Source of the DNA: DUQW01 sp050953825
Lineage (GTDB): Bacteria > Bacillota_I > Bacilli_A > Acholeplasmatales > Acholeplasmataceae
NCBI GenBank assembly: GCA_050953825.1
Contig: JBMNNF010000002.1
Coordinates: forward strand, 1 to 64,000
Direction: 5' to 3'
DNA: 64,000 nt
Position 1 is the stretch's first letter, and the number at the start of each line of letters is the position of its first letter. This document shows, in pieces, positions 8,091 to 15,686 of the stretch. The notes beneath the pieces were generated by a model that worked only from the letters and a program-made list of their open reading frames with translations, searched no databases and was not told where the DNA came from. A program made the position numbers and the translations under genes.

Positions 8091-9156
8091 ACTATATTCA
8101 TTTGTTTTCGGAATAATTGCGGTAACTTTCGTCTTGTTTGGTGTTTCAGTCTATATGCAAAAGACGTCAAGTTCTTCTAGCCAGTCTGATAAATTGGTCA
8201 TTTATAACTGGGGTGATTACATTGACCCTGATTTAATTACAAAATTTACCAAAGAAACTGGTATTGAGGTTCAGTACGAGACTTTTGATTCTAATGAATC
8301 TATGTACACTAAAATCAAGCAAGGTGGGACAACTTATGACATTACAGTTCCATCTGATTACATGATTGATAAGATGCGTAAAGAAAATCTTCTTATCAAG
8401 CTTGATAAATCAAAGATTGATGGCTTGGGTAACATTGGAAAAGAATTTCTTGGCTTAAGCTTTGATAAAAACAATGATTATTCTGTTCCATATTTCTGGG
8501 GAACGCTAGGTATTGTTTACAATGATACTATGGTTGCTAATGCACCTGAGCACTGGTCAGATCTTTGGAAGTCTGAGTACGCTAATGACATCATGCTTGT
8601 TGATGGTGCCCGTGAAGCGATGGGAATTGGACTTGGAACACTTGGTTATAGCCTAAATACAAAATCATTAACTGAACTTGATGCGGCATCTGAAAAATTA
8701 GATAGCTTAACACCAAATATCAAAGCGATTGTCGGCGACGAGATGAAAGGCTATATGATTAATGGTGATGCGGCAATTGGTGTCACCTTCTCAGGTGAAG
8801 CAAGTGAAATGCTTGATTCTAATGAACACTTGCATTATGTAGTTCCGAGCGAAGGTTCAAATCTTTGGTTTGATAATCTTGTCATTCCAAAAACAGCAAA
8901 ACACATTAAAGAGGCTTACGCTTTCATTAACTTTATGCTTAAGCCTGAAAATGCTGCGCAGAACGCTGAATACATCGGTTATGCAACACCAAATAATGAG
9001 GCTAAGAAGTTGTTACCTGATGATATAAAAAATGACGAGGCATTCTATCCATCAACAGAAACTTTTAAAAATCTAGAAGTTTATGACAATCTTGGTCAAA
9101 AATGGCTTGGCATTTATAACGATTTATACTTACAATTTAAAATGTATCGTAAATGA
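8083..9156 (+). CDS. potD: Spermidine/putrescine-binding protein
   Basis: Extracytoplasmic polyamine-binding subunit. An N-terminal hydrophobic segment (residues about 5-25, no lipobox cysteine) acts as signal or anchor. The mature protein begins with LVIYNWGDYIDPDLI, characteristic of PotD/PotF, followed by FDSNESMYTKI and the VPSDYMIDKM loop. The start at 8083 is supported by aaggagg within the end of potC; an upstream frame extension to 8041 is inside potC. A terminator follows. Confidence 0.94.
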   Translation: MRRLYSFVFGIIAVTFVLFGVSVYMQKTSSSSSQSDKLVIYNWGDYIDPDLITKFTKETGIEVQYETFDSNESMYTKIKQGGTTYDITVPSDYMIDKMRKENLLIKLDKSKIDGLGNIGKEFLGLSFDKNNDYSVPYFWGTLGIVYNDTMVANAPEHWSDLWKSEYANDIMLVDGAREAMGIGLGTLGYSLNTKSLTELDAASEKLDSLTPNIKAIVGDEMKGYMINGDAAIGVTFSGEASEMLDSNEHLHYVVPSEGSNLWFDNLVIPKTAKHIKEAYAFINFMLKPENAAQNAEYIGYATPNNEAKKLLPDDIKNDEAFYPSTETFKNLEVYDNLGQKWLGIYNDLYLQFKMYRK

Positions 9157-9162
9157 TAAATT

Positions 9163-9190
9163 GAGTTTGGAAATTTCCAAGCTCTTTTTT
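9163..9190 (+). terminator. Terminator after potABCD
   Basis: A 10-bp stem with one G-T pair (gagtttggaa/ttccaagctc) and a tiny loop is followed by a T run. It lies 7 bases after the potD stop. Confidence 0.85.
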
Positions 9191-9295
9191 AATGAACTCG
9201 AAATCATCACTAAGATTTGATAAAATAGTAATGAGAGTTTTTTGAAAATCTTTAATAACAGTTTGTACTTAATAAGATTTAGTAAGGAGTATTAA

Positions 9296-10828
9296 ATGGA
9301 AAGTTATCGTAGGGAGTATGAATTTTCTCTGTCCTCGATTTTGAGTTTTGTCTGGCGAGGAATTGTAGTTGGGTGCGCTGCGGGAATCGTGGTTAGCCTT
9401 TTTAGACTCTTGATTGCAAAAATCTTTGCTCAAGTTGTCAAATATTACCAACTATCACATGAAAATCCTTCTTTGTTAGGTTTGATTTTGCTAGTAAGTG
9501 TTATTGTAGTTATCGCAATTGGATTTTTGGTGAAATCTGATCCTGATATTAAGGGCTCTGGAATTCCTCACGTGGAAGGTGAGTTAAAAGGGCTACTTCA
9601 CCCTGATTGGTGGTCAGTTCTTTGGAAAAAATTCCTTGGTGGTACTCTGGCAATTTCAATGGGATTTATGCTAGGTCGTGAAGGACCTAGTATTCAATTG
9701 GGAGCAATGGCAGGAAAAGGAGTTGCAAAAACCTTGAAGGCGCAGCGCATGGAACAGCGTGTTTTGATTGCTAGTGGTGCAGCAGCAGGACTTTCAGCTG
9801 CCTTTAATGCACCAATTGCAGGATTGCTCTTTGTTGTTGAAGAAATCTATCATCAGTTTTCTCGTTTGGTTTGGATATCAGCTTTGGTTGCAAGTTTAGT
9901 TGCTAACTTTATTTCTTTAAATATTTTTGGCTTGACCCCAGTTCTTGACATGCCTGGTGAACTTGTTATCCTACCTTTGAAAGATTATTGGCTTTTGCTG
10001 ATTTTGGGAGCATTTTTAGGTGCTATGGGCTATCTTTATGAAAAGGTAACGTTGAATGCAGGTGTTGTCTATGACTTCTTAGGAAAAGTATGCCATATTC
10101 CGAATTATTTTTATGGCATTTTTGCAGCAGTTTTGATTTTGCCAATTGGTTATTTTTACCCACAACTACTTGGTGGTGGTAATGGTTTAATCACGTCTTT
10201 GACGACTAGTCATTTGACGCTAGCAGTAGTTTTCTTGTATTTTATTATCAGATTTATTTGGAGTGCTTTAAGTTATGCTAGTGGCCTACCAGGAGGGATT
10301 TTCCTTCCAATTTTAACTTTGGGCGCACTTCTTGGTTTCGGCTTTGGTTTGGGTGTTAATCAGCTTGGTTTTATTAGCACAGCAGCCTTGATTAATTTTC
10401 TTGTGCTCGGTATGGCTGGCTATTTTGGTGCCATTTCTAAAGCTCCGCTAACTGCTATGATTTTGGTAACTGAAATGGTTGGGGATTTTCGTCAACTTAT
10501 GACAATTGCGGTAGTTACTTTGGTTGCTTATATTGTCATGGATTTATTAAAAGGTGAACCAATCTATGAAGCAATGCTTGCTAAGCTATCGATTCCTAAA
10601 GACCGCGAAGTTATTGAACCAACCCTTATCGAATTGACCGTGTCTGATAAAATAGCAGGTAAACGTGTTCGTGATTTGACTCTTCCAAAAAATGTTTTAA
10701 TCACAACCCAAATTCACCGTCAAAAATCAGAGGTTGTACGAGGAAATACTGTCCTCAATGCAGGTGACACCATTTTCTTGGTAGTCAATGAACCAGAAAT
10801 TGGAAAAATTCGTCAATTATTAATGTAA
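9296..10828 (+). CDS. clcA: ClC-family chloride channel/antiporter with TrkA-C domain
   Basis: A voltage-gated chloride channel family membrane protein moving chloride, possibly in exchange for protons or as a fluoride carrier. The three ClC selectivity motifs are visible: GSGIPHVE, GREGPSIQLG and GLPGGIFLP. The GREGP glutamate that gates ClC antiporters is retained, favouring a chloride/proton exchanger. The last 70 residues (from about LIELTVSDKIAGKRV) form a TrkA-C (RCK_C) regulatory domain. An RBS (aaggag) precedes the ATG. It stands alone between the pot terminator and the licT promoter. Confidence 0.9.
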   Translation: MESYRREYEFSLSSILSFVWRGIVVGCAAGIVVSLFRLLIAKIFAQVVKYYQLSHENPSLLGLILLVSVIVVIAIGFLVKSDPDIKGSGIPHVEGELKGLLHPDWWSVLWKKFLGGTLAISMGFMLGREGPSIQLGAMAGKGVAKTLKAQRMEQRVLIASGAAAGLSAAFNAPIAGLLFVVEEIYHQFSRLVWISALVASLVANFISLNIFGLTPVLDMPGELVILPLKDYWLLLILGAFLGAMGYLYEKVTLNAGVVYDFLGKVCHIPNYFYGIFAAVLILPIGYFYPQLLGGGNGLITSLTTSHLTLAVVFLYFIIRFIWSALSYASGLPGGIFLPILTLGALLGFGFGLGVNQLGFISTAALINFLVLGMAGYFGAISKAPLTAMILVTEMVGDFRQLMTIAVVTLVAYIVMDLLKGEPIYEAMLAKLSIPKDREVIEPTLIELTVSDKIAGKRVRDLTLPKNVLITTQIHRQKSEVVRGNTVLNAGDTIFLVVNEPEIGKIRQLLM

Positions 10829-10855
10829 ATTACTGAGCAAAAGTTTTGTATCCCC

Positions 10856-10884
10856 TTTCATTTTCTTAAAAGTTTTGATACAAT
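10856..10884 (+). promoter_or_regulatory. Probable promoter of the licT transcript
   Basis: TTTCAT (10856-10861) and TACAAT (10879-10884) are separated by 17 bases. They lie just upstream of the RAT/terminator element that precedes the antiterminator gene. Confidence 0.55.
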
Positions 10885-10897
10885 GGATAGAGTAAGA

Positions 10898-10993
10898 GGA
10901 TTGTTACTGGTTAAGCAGGCAAAACCTAATGTACAGTGTAAAGAAAATGTCAGTTTGGCATTGCCTTTTGTGTACATTAGGTTTGCCTTTTCT
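10898..10993 (+). promoter_or_regulatory. RAT antiterminator overlapping an intrinsic terminator, licT leader
   Basis: A ribonucleic antiterminator of the LicT/BglG type starts at ggattgttactgg (10898-10910). It overlaps the 5' arm of a long terminator stem (10917-10935 with 10971-10988) ending in ttttcttt. When LicT-type protein binds the RAT, the terminator cannot form. The same RAT recurs almost unchanged before bglP, so the antiterminator is expected to control its own synthesis as well. Confidence 0.85.
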
Positions 10994-11023
10994 TTCCGAA
11001 TTTTTTTGAGGGAGTAGTAGATA

Positions 11024-11863
11024 ATGAGGATTGATAAAGTCTATAATAACAATGTTGTTTTGGTTAAAGGTGACAACAACGAAGAAATCATCGTAATGGG
11101 GAGAGGTCTTGGTTTTCAAAAGAAACCAGGTGATGAGATTGATGCAACTTTAATTGAAAAAACATTTGTTATGCAAGATAGCAAAGCTACTAATGAATTG
11201 ACACGTGTCTATGTTGATTTGTCTCCAGCAGAGACTGAGGTAGTTCTTGATATTATCAAGCATGGACAGAAAGTTCTAAATACAACTTTTGATACAGCCT
11301 TTTATATAGCACTTGCTGACCACCTCCATTACACACTTCAACGAAATCGTGAGAATTTAACGATTCAAAATCCACTATCTTGGGAAATTCGAAAATTTTT
11401 CCCAAAAGAGTATCAGTTGGGACGTGATGCTTTGAAGATTATCTTTGAAAAATTGGGTGTCATTCTTCCAGATGATGAAATCTCATCAATTGCACTTCAT
11501 TTTATTAATGCTCAGAAGGATTCTGGCATGATAGAACAAAATTATCAAATTTCAAAAATTGTAACAGATATTTTGGGAATTGTACGCTTGTTCTATGGTA
11601 AAGTCGTTGATGAGGATTCGGTTAGTTACAATCGTTTCATTACTCATATTCAGTATTTTGCCCAACGTGTTGTTAATGGCGTTGTTCAAGGGAAAAATGA
11701 TAGTTTTTTGTACGAGCAAGTTAAATCAAACTATCCAGTTGCTTTTTCGTGTTCTGAAAAGATTAAAAACTATGTTGAAAGTAGCTACGATTTTCCAATG
11801 AGCAAAGATGAGCAGGTCTATATTACCATCCATATTCAACGTTTAGAAACTAGTAGTAATTAA
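11024..11863 (+). CDS. licT: BglG/LicT-family transcription antiterminator
   Basis: RNA-binding antiterminator of beta-glucoside genes. Residues 1-55 are the CAT RNA-binding domain (MRIDKVYNNNVVLVKGD); two PRD domains follow (about 65-170 and 171-279). PRD1 holds the phosphorylatable histidines in ADHLHYTLQRNRENL. PRD2 holds THIQYFAQRV and YITIHIQRL. In this family EII phosphorylates PRD1 to inhibit and HPr phosphorylates PRD2 to activate. It precedes bglP, whose leader carries a matching RAT. Length (279 aa) is standard. Confidence 0.93.
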   Translation: MRIDKVYNNNVVLVKGDNNEEIIVMGRGLGFQKKPGDEIDATLIEKTFVMQDSKATNELTRVYVDLSPAETEVVLDIIKHGQKVLNTTFDTAFYIALADHLHYTLQRNRENLTIQNPLSWEIRKFFPKEYQLGRDALKIIFEKLGVILPDDEISSIALHFINAQKDSGMIEQNYQISKIVTDILGIVRLFYGKVVDEDSVSYNRFITHIQYFAQRVVNGVVQGKNDSFLYEQVKSNYPVAFSCSEKIKNYVESSYDFPMSKDEQVYITIHIQRLETSSN

Positions 11864-11867
11864 GTCT

Positions 11868-11901
11868 AAATCTTCTCGAATTGAATTCGAGAAGATTTTT
11901 T
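11868..11901 (+). terminator. Terminator after licT
   Basis: A near-perfect palindrome (aaatcttctcgaatt/aattcgagaagattt) is followed by a T run, four bases after the licT stop. It separates licT from bglP, which then has its own promoter. Confidence 0.85.
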
Positions 11902-11930
11902 TGAAAAAATTTTTTATGATGAAAATTTTT

Positions 11931-12006
11931 TGGAAAGCGCTGAAAAAACTTGAAGTAGCAGGAAATGAAGAAAGTTTTTGTTTTCATTTTTATGAAAACG
12001 GTTTAA
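11931..12006 (+). promoter_or_regulatory. Two cre-like CcpA sites upstream of bglP
   Basis: The first site (11932-11945, ggaaagcgctgaaa) and the second (11993-12006, tgaaaacggtttaa) resemble the catabolite-responsive element consensus TGWAARCGYTWNCW with two or three mismatches each. They lie 30-100 bases upstream of the bglP promoter, in a 340-base gene-free stretch. Carbon catabolite repression of bglP is therefore likely. Confidence 0.5.
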
Positions 12007-12034
12007 AACGCTAGAAAAAGTTTCAAAAAAGCGC

Positions 12035-12063
12035 TTGCATTTTATGAAAGCGCATGCTATACT
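12035..12063 (+). promoter_or_regulatory. bglP promoter with embedded cre site
   Basis: TTGCAT (12035-12040) and TATACT (12058-12063) are 17 bases apart. A cre-like sequence, tgaaagcgcatgct (12045-12058), fills the spacer. CcpA bound there would block RNA polymerase directly. Confidence 0.75.
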
Positions 12064-12077
12064 AAGAATTGTTAAAA

Positions 12078-12180
12078 GGATTGTTACTGATAAGCAGGCA
12101 AAACCTAAATAAATACGAGATAATTTCGGCGTTACCGATTGGGCGCAAGAAGTTGTTTGGTGTTTATTTAGGTTTTTTCT
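12078..12180 (+). promoter_or_regulatory. RAT antiterminator overlapping terminator, bglP leader
   Basis: RAT sequence ggattgttactgataagcag starts at 12078. It overlaps the 5' arm (about 12101-12115) of a terminator whose 3' arm gtttatttaggttt (12162-12175) ends in a T run. It differs from the licT-leader RAT at only two or three bases in the first 20. This is the expected target of the LicT-type protein encoded just upstream. Confidence 0.88.
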
Positions 12181-12202
12181 GTTACTTAGAAAGGAGCCAA
12201 TT

Positions 12203-14116
12203 ATGGCTAAATATACTGAATTAGCTCAAGACATTTTAGCACACGTTGGTGGTAAAGAAAATGTCAACAGCTTAAAACATTGTGTCACACGTCTTCGTTT
12301 TGATTTGAAAGATGAATCAAAAGCAGATGATGATTATCTCAAACAACGCGACGGTGTTGTAACGGTTGTTAAAGCAGGTGGTCAATACCAAGTTGTTATC
12401 GGAAATCACGTTCCAGATGTTTACGACGAAGTTCTTAAAGTTGGTGGCATTGCTGCTGGAGGAAGTCTTGATATCGATGAGGGTGACGGACCAAAAGGAA
12501 ATCTCTTTGATAGATTTGTTGATTTGATTTCAGGTATTTTCCAACCATTCCTTGGACCACTTGCTGCTGCAGGTATTGTTAAAGGTGTAGTTGCTATTTT
12601 AGGTGCAACTCTTGGATGGACAGCAGATAACAATGCACTTTATGCTATTTTAAATGCTGCAGGTGATGGTTTCTTCCAATACTTACCAGTCTTAATCGCA
12701 TTTACTTCAGCTCGTAAATTCAAGATGAACGAATGGACAGCAGCAGCGATTGCTACAGCACTTGTATATCCTGATATTGCAACAACTGTTGCGACTTTGA
12801 CAAAAGCAGGCGTTAATAACGTTTTAGGTATTCCTTTTGAATTACCTTCATCAGGTTCATACCTTTCAACTGTAATGCCAGTTATCTTGGCAGTTTGGGT
12901 TGGTTCATTGATTGAAAAATGGATGAAGAAAATTACTCCAGATGTTGTTAAAGTTTTCGTTGTTCCATTTGTTACAATTATCGTAACTGTTCCATTGACT
13001 TTCTTGGTTGTGGGACCAGTTGCTAACTACGCATCTGATTTAATTTCAAATGCCTTTACATCAATTATGAACTTTAGTCCAATCGTTTATGGATTGTTAC
13101 TTGGTGCTTTGTGGCAAGTTATGGTTATGTTTGGTCTTCACTGGGCACTTGTTCCACTTGCAATGCTTCAATTCTCACAAAACGGATGGACAGATATTCT
13201 TCTTGCTGCAGCTCTTCCAAACTTTACACAAACAGGTGTTCTTGCAGCAATTATGCTTAAAACAAAAGAACAAAAAGTTAAAACAATTGCAATGCCAGCA
13301 TTCATTTCATCAATCTTTGGTGTTACTGAACCAGCAATTTATGGTATTACTCTACCAATGAAAACTCCATTCTACATCTCATGTGCAGTTTCAGGTTTGA
13401 TTGGTGCAGGTCTATCACTCTTCCATATTAAAATGTACGCTTTTGGTGCAATGGGTATTTTCCAATTCCCAGCATGGGTTAGTCCAACTGATGGTATGAC
13501 TCCAATGTGGATTGGTCTTGCATTCACACTTGCTGCAATTCTTATCGCATTTGCCATCCAAATGGTTGCCCCAGTTCCTTACCTTTACGGTGGACCAAAA
13601 GATGAAACTCCAAAAACTGAAGAAAAACCAGCACAACCAGTTGCTGAACTTAAAGAATTAAAACAAGAAATCATTGCTAGCCCAATTTCTGGTAAAGTTG
13701 TAAAACTCGAAAATGTTCCTGATGAAGTATTTGCTTCTGGAGCAATGGGTAAAGGTATTGCTGTTGATCCAGCTGAAGGTGTAGTAGCTGCACCGGCATC
13801 TGGTGAAATCACTCTTGTCTTCCCAACCGGACACGCTATTGGTATGCGTACTGAAAATGGTGCAGAAATCTTGATTCACGTTGGTATGGATACTGTGTCA
13901 CTTGAAGGTAATGGATTCAATACACTTGTTAAAGTTGGTGATAAAGTTCAAGCAGGTCAAAAATTACTTGAGTTTGATTTGGATACTATTCGCAAAGCAA
14001 ATCTTCCAGTCATCTCACCAATTATTGTCACAAATTCATCAGACTATGAAGATGTCTTGACAACTCAAGAAACACAAATTACTACAGGCGATTATCTCCT
14101 CACTACACTCGCCTAA
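12203..14116 (+). CDS. bglP: Beta-glucoside PTS permease, EIIBCA
   Basis: Imports and phosphorylates beta-glucosides such as salicin, arbutin or esculin. Domain order is EIIB (residues 1-90, phospho-Cys27 in SLKHCVTRLRF), EIIC membrane domain (about 105-460, with the GVTEPAIYGI motif) and EIIA of the glucose type (about 485-637, phospho-His559 in LIHVGMDTVSLEG). The fused 637-aa length is normal. The gene is preceded by promoter, cre and RAT and followed by a terminator, so it is a single-gene transcript. No hydrolase is in the same unit; the nearest GH1 gene is 3 kb away. Confidence 0.94.
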   Translation: MAKYTELAQDILAHVGGKENVNSLKHCVTRLRFDLKDESKADDDYLKQRDGVVTVVKAGGQYQVVIGNHVPDVYDEVLKVGGIAAGGSLDIDEGDGPKGNLFDRFVDLISGIFQPFLGPLAAAGIVKGVVAILGATLGWTADNNALYAILNAAGDGFFQYLPVLIAFTSARKFKMNEWTAAAIATALVYPDIATTVATLTKAGVNNVLGIPFELPSSGSYLSTVMPVILAVWVGSLIEKWMKKITPDVVKVFVVPFVTIIVTVPLTFLVVGPVANYASDLISNAFTSIMNFSPIVYGLLLGALWQVMVMFGLHWALVPLAMLQFSQNGWTDILLAAALPNFTQTGVLAAIMLKTKEQKVKTIAMPAFISSIFGVTEPAIYGITLPMKTPFYISCAVSGLIGAGLSLFHIKMYAFGAMGIFQFPAWVSPTDGMTPMWIGLAFTLAAILIAFAIQMVAPVPYLYGGPKDETPKTEEKPAQPVAELKELKQEIIASPISGKVVKLENVPDEVFASGAMGKGIAVDPAEGVVAAPASGEITLVFPTGHAIGMRTENGAEILIHVGMDTVSLEGNGFNTLVKVGDKVQAGQKLLEFDLDTIRKANLPVISPIIVTNSSDYEDVLTTQETQITTGDYLLTTLA

Positions 14117-14124
14117 CAAAAAGG

Positions 14125-14147
14125 GAGCGCGAAAAGCGCTCTTTTTT
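14125..14147 (+). terminator. Terminator after bglP
   Basis: Stem gagcgc/gcgctc with a 5-base loop and six T, eight bases after the bglP stop. Confidence 0.9.
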
Positions 14148-14173
14148 GTTGCTGTAAAACTCGAAAATCAATT

Positions 14174-14202
14174 AAAAAAACTAAGCCGTTTTGGCTTAGT
14201 TT
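14174..14202 (-). terminator. Terminator of the araC-type gene
   Basis: A 10-bp perfect stem (aaactaagcc/ggcttagttt) with a 5-base loop overlaps the stop codon of the minus-strand regulator. Read on the minus strand it is followed by seven T (the A run at 14174-14180). Confidence 0.85.
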
Positions 14203-15127
14203 ATTTAGTATTTTTAGCTGGATTAATCAAGATTCGACTTTCTTTTCGTTTGCTGAATTGTTTGCGGTATTGGCTTGGAGTCAATTCATAGTAGCGTTTG
14301 AACTGTCGATTAAAATTAGATAAATTATTAAAGCCAACGGCTGTTGCAATTTCAAGAACTGGATTTGAGGTATTAATTAGCATGTCACATGCTTTACTAA
14401 GTCGAACTTGAATGATAAATTCAGTACATGAACTACCAGTGTGCTGCTTAAAGACAGCCATGAAATGGGTCTTGCTATACCCCATAAACTTCGATAAATA
14501 ATCAATCGAAAGATTCTTTTGGTAGTTATTGTTAATAAAATCAATCAATTCACGAATTTGCTCGTTTTTGCGGTAAGTATCGTCAGTATTTTTTCGCAAA
14601 ACATAACGATAGTAAAAAAGTAGATAAAGAAATTCGTTGAGCTTTGATTTTAACATTAATTCAAAGTGACGTCCTTCATTTTTTGAAATTTCAAAGATAG
14701 TGAAGAGGCATTCTTTGATTTCTTCGTAACCTTCCATATCAGGTTGAATGCGTGGAACAAATTTATAAAGACTGGTTTGCAAAGGCTGCAAGTATCTTAA
14801 ACTAACTTGGTCAACGATTGAATAGCCAATCATATCTAGGTGAAAGCGGAAAGTATCAGTCACATGTTTTTGATTTTCAAGCGGGTGAATAGAGTGCATA
14901 CCATTAGGTCTGATGAGGATAATATCACCAGCTTGACTATTAAAATAATCATAGTCAATGTGAAAACGCGCAGAACCTTCATAGATATAATTGATTTCAA
15001 CCTCTGGATGCCAGTGAAAAAGCACGTCAGGACGGCCATTTTCAACGACTGTGCTGTAGTAGTCGTAAGGCAATAGATGTTTACTTTCATCTATTTTGAT
15101 TTCATGAGCAGAATTAATCTTATTCAT
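14201..15127 (-). CDS. AraC-family transcriptional regulator
   Basis: The N-terminal half is a cupin-type sensing domain (HWHPEVEINYIYEGSARF, then GDIILIRPNGMHSI). The C-terminal 100 residues hold the two AraC helix-turn-helix motifs (LSIDYLSKFMGYSKTHF and NPVLEIATAVGFNNLSNF) ending in YYELTPSQYRKQF. The 308-aa length is usual. RBS agaagga precedes the ATG on the minus strand. It converges with bglP and is divergent from the phasin-like/ubiB pair. The position between beta-glucoside genes suggests sugar control, but no target can be read from the sequence. Confidence 0.88.
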   Translation of the reverse strand: MNKINSAHEIKIDESKHLLPYDYYSTVVENGRPDVLFHWHPEVEINYIYEGSARFHIDYDYFNSQAGDIILIRPNGMHSIHPLENQKHVTDTFRFHLDMIGYSIVDQVSLRYLQPLQTSLYKFVPRIQPDMEGYEEIKECLFTIFEISKNEGRHFELMLKSKLNEFLYLLFYYRYVLRKNTDDTYRKNEQIRELIDFINNNYQKNLSIDYLSKFMGYSKTHFMAVFKQHTGSSCTEFIIQVRLSKACDMLINTSNPVLEIATAVGFNNLSNFNRQFKRYYELTPSQYRKQFSKRKESRILINPAKNTK

Positions 15128-15196
15128 ATAACAATCCTTCTAATCATATCATAGTATTATAATACCTTTTTATTATATCAAAAGTTTTTGAAAAAT

Positions 15197-15280
15197 GGAA
15201 GCGTATTCTAGAAAAGGTTTTCATGAGTTTTTCTAAAAAATATCAAGATTAAAGTATTATTGCTTGGAAAAGCGCTAACG
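15197..15280. promoter_or_regulatory. Cre-like sites between araC and the phasin-like gene
   Basis: ggaagcgtattcta (about 15198-15211) and gaaaagcgctaacg (15267-15280) resemble CcpA cre sites, each with a few mismatches. They could act on the AraC gene, on the rightward genes, or both. The 227-base spacer shows nothing else clear. Confidence 0.4.
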
Positions 15281-15386
15281 GTATTTTCATGAAAGGTTGC
15301 CCTTCTTTTTAGCTATTTTGATTCAAAAGTAGTAGAATGAAAGGGTAAACATAATGTTAATAAAAGTCGTTCAAGGAGGAATTATC

Positions 15387-15674
15387 ATGGAAGAATTGAA
15401 AAAAGTTCTCTTAGCTGGTATTGGTTTGACGTCTATGACTTTGGAAAAAGCTGATGCTTTTGTTAAAGAGTTAGTCGAAAAAGGACGCCTCACTGTTGAC
15501 GAAGGAAAGGAATTACAGTCTGAACTCAAGAGACGAAGTGAAGACGAAGCAAAAGAATTCTTAACTGACCTTGATAGAAAAACAAAGCCAATTCAATACG
15601 CTACCAAGGAAGATGTTTCTCGTCTTGAAGACAAGATTGATGCATTGTTGAAAAAATCAAGTATCCTAAATTAG
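15387..15674 (+). CDS. Phasin-family-like small protein
   Basis: A 95-aa helical, charged protein with an N-terminal hydrophobic patch (VLLAGIGLTSMT), then ADAFVKELVEKGRLTVDEGKEL. This pattern is shared by PhaF/phasin-like proteins annotated next to UbiB-like kinases. The start at 15387 has a strong aaggagg eight bases upstream; an earlier in-frame ATG at 15354 lacks one. Streptococci make no polyhydroxyalkanoate granules, so the phasin name says little about role. It is 12 bases from the kinase-like gene and probably co-transcribed. Confidence 0.7.
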   Translation: MEELKKVLLAGIGLTSMTLEKADAFVKELVEKGRLTVDEGKELQSELKRRSEDEAKEFLTDLDRKTKPIQYATKEDVSRLEDKIDALLKKSSILN

Positions 15675-15686
15675 AAAAGGTGGAGT

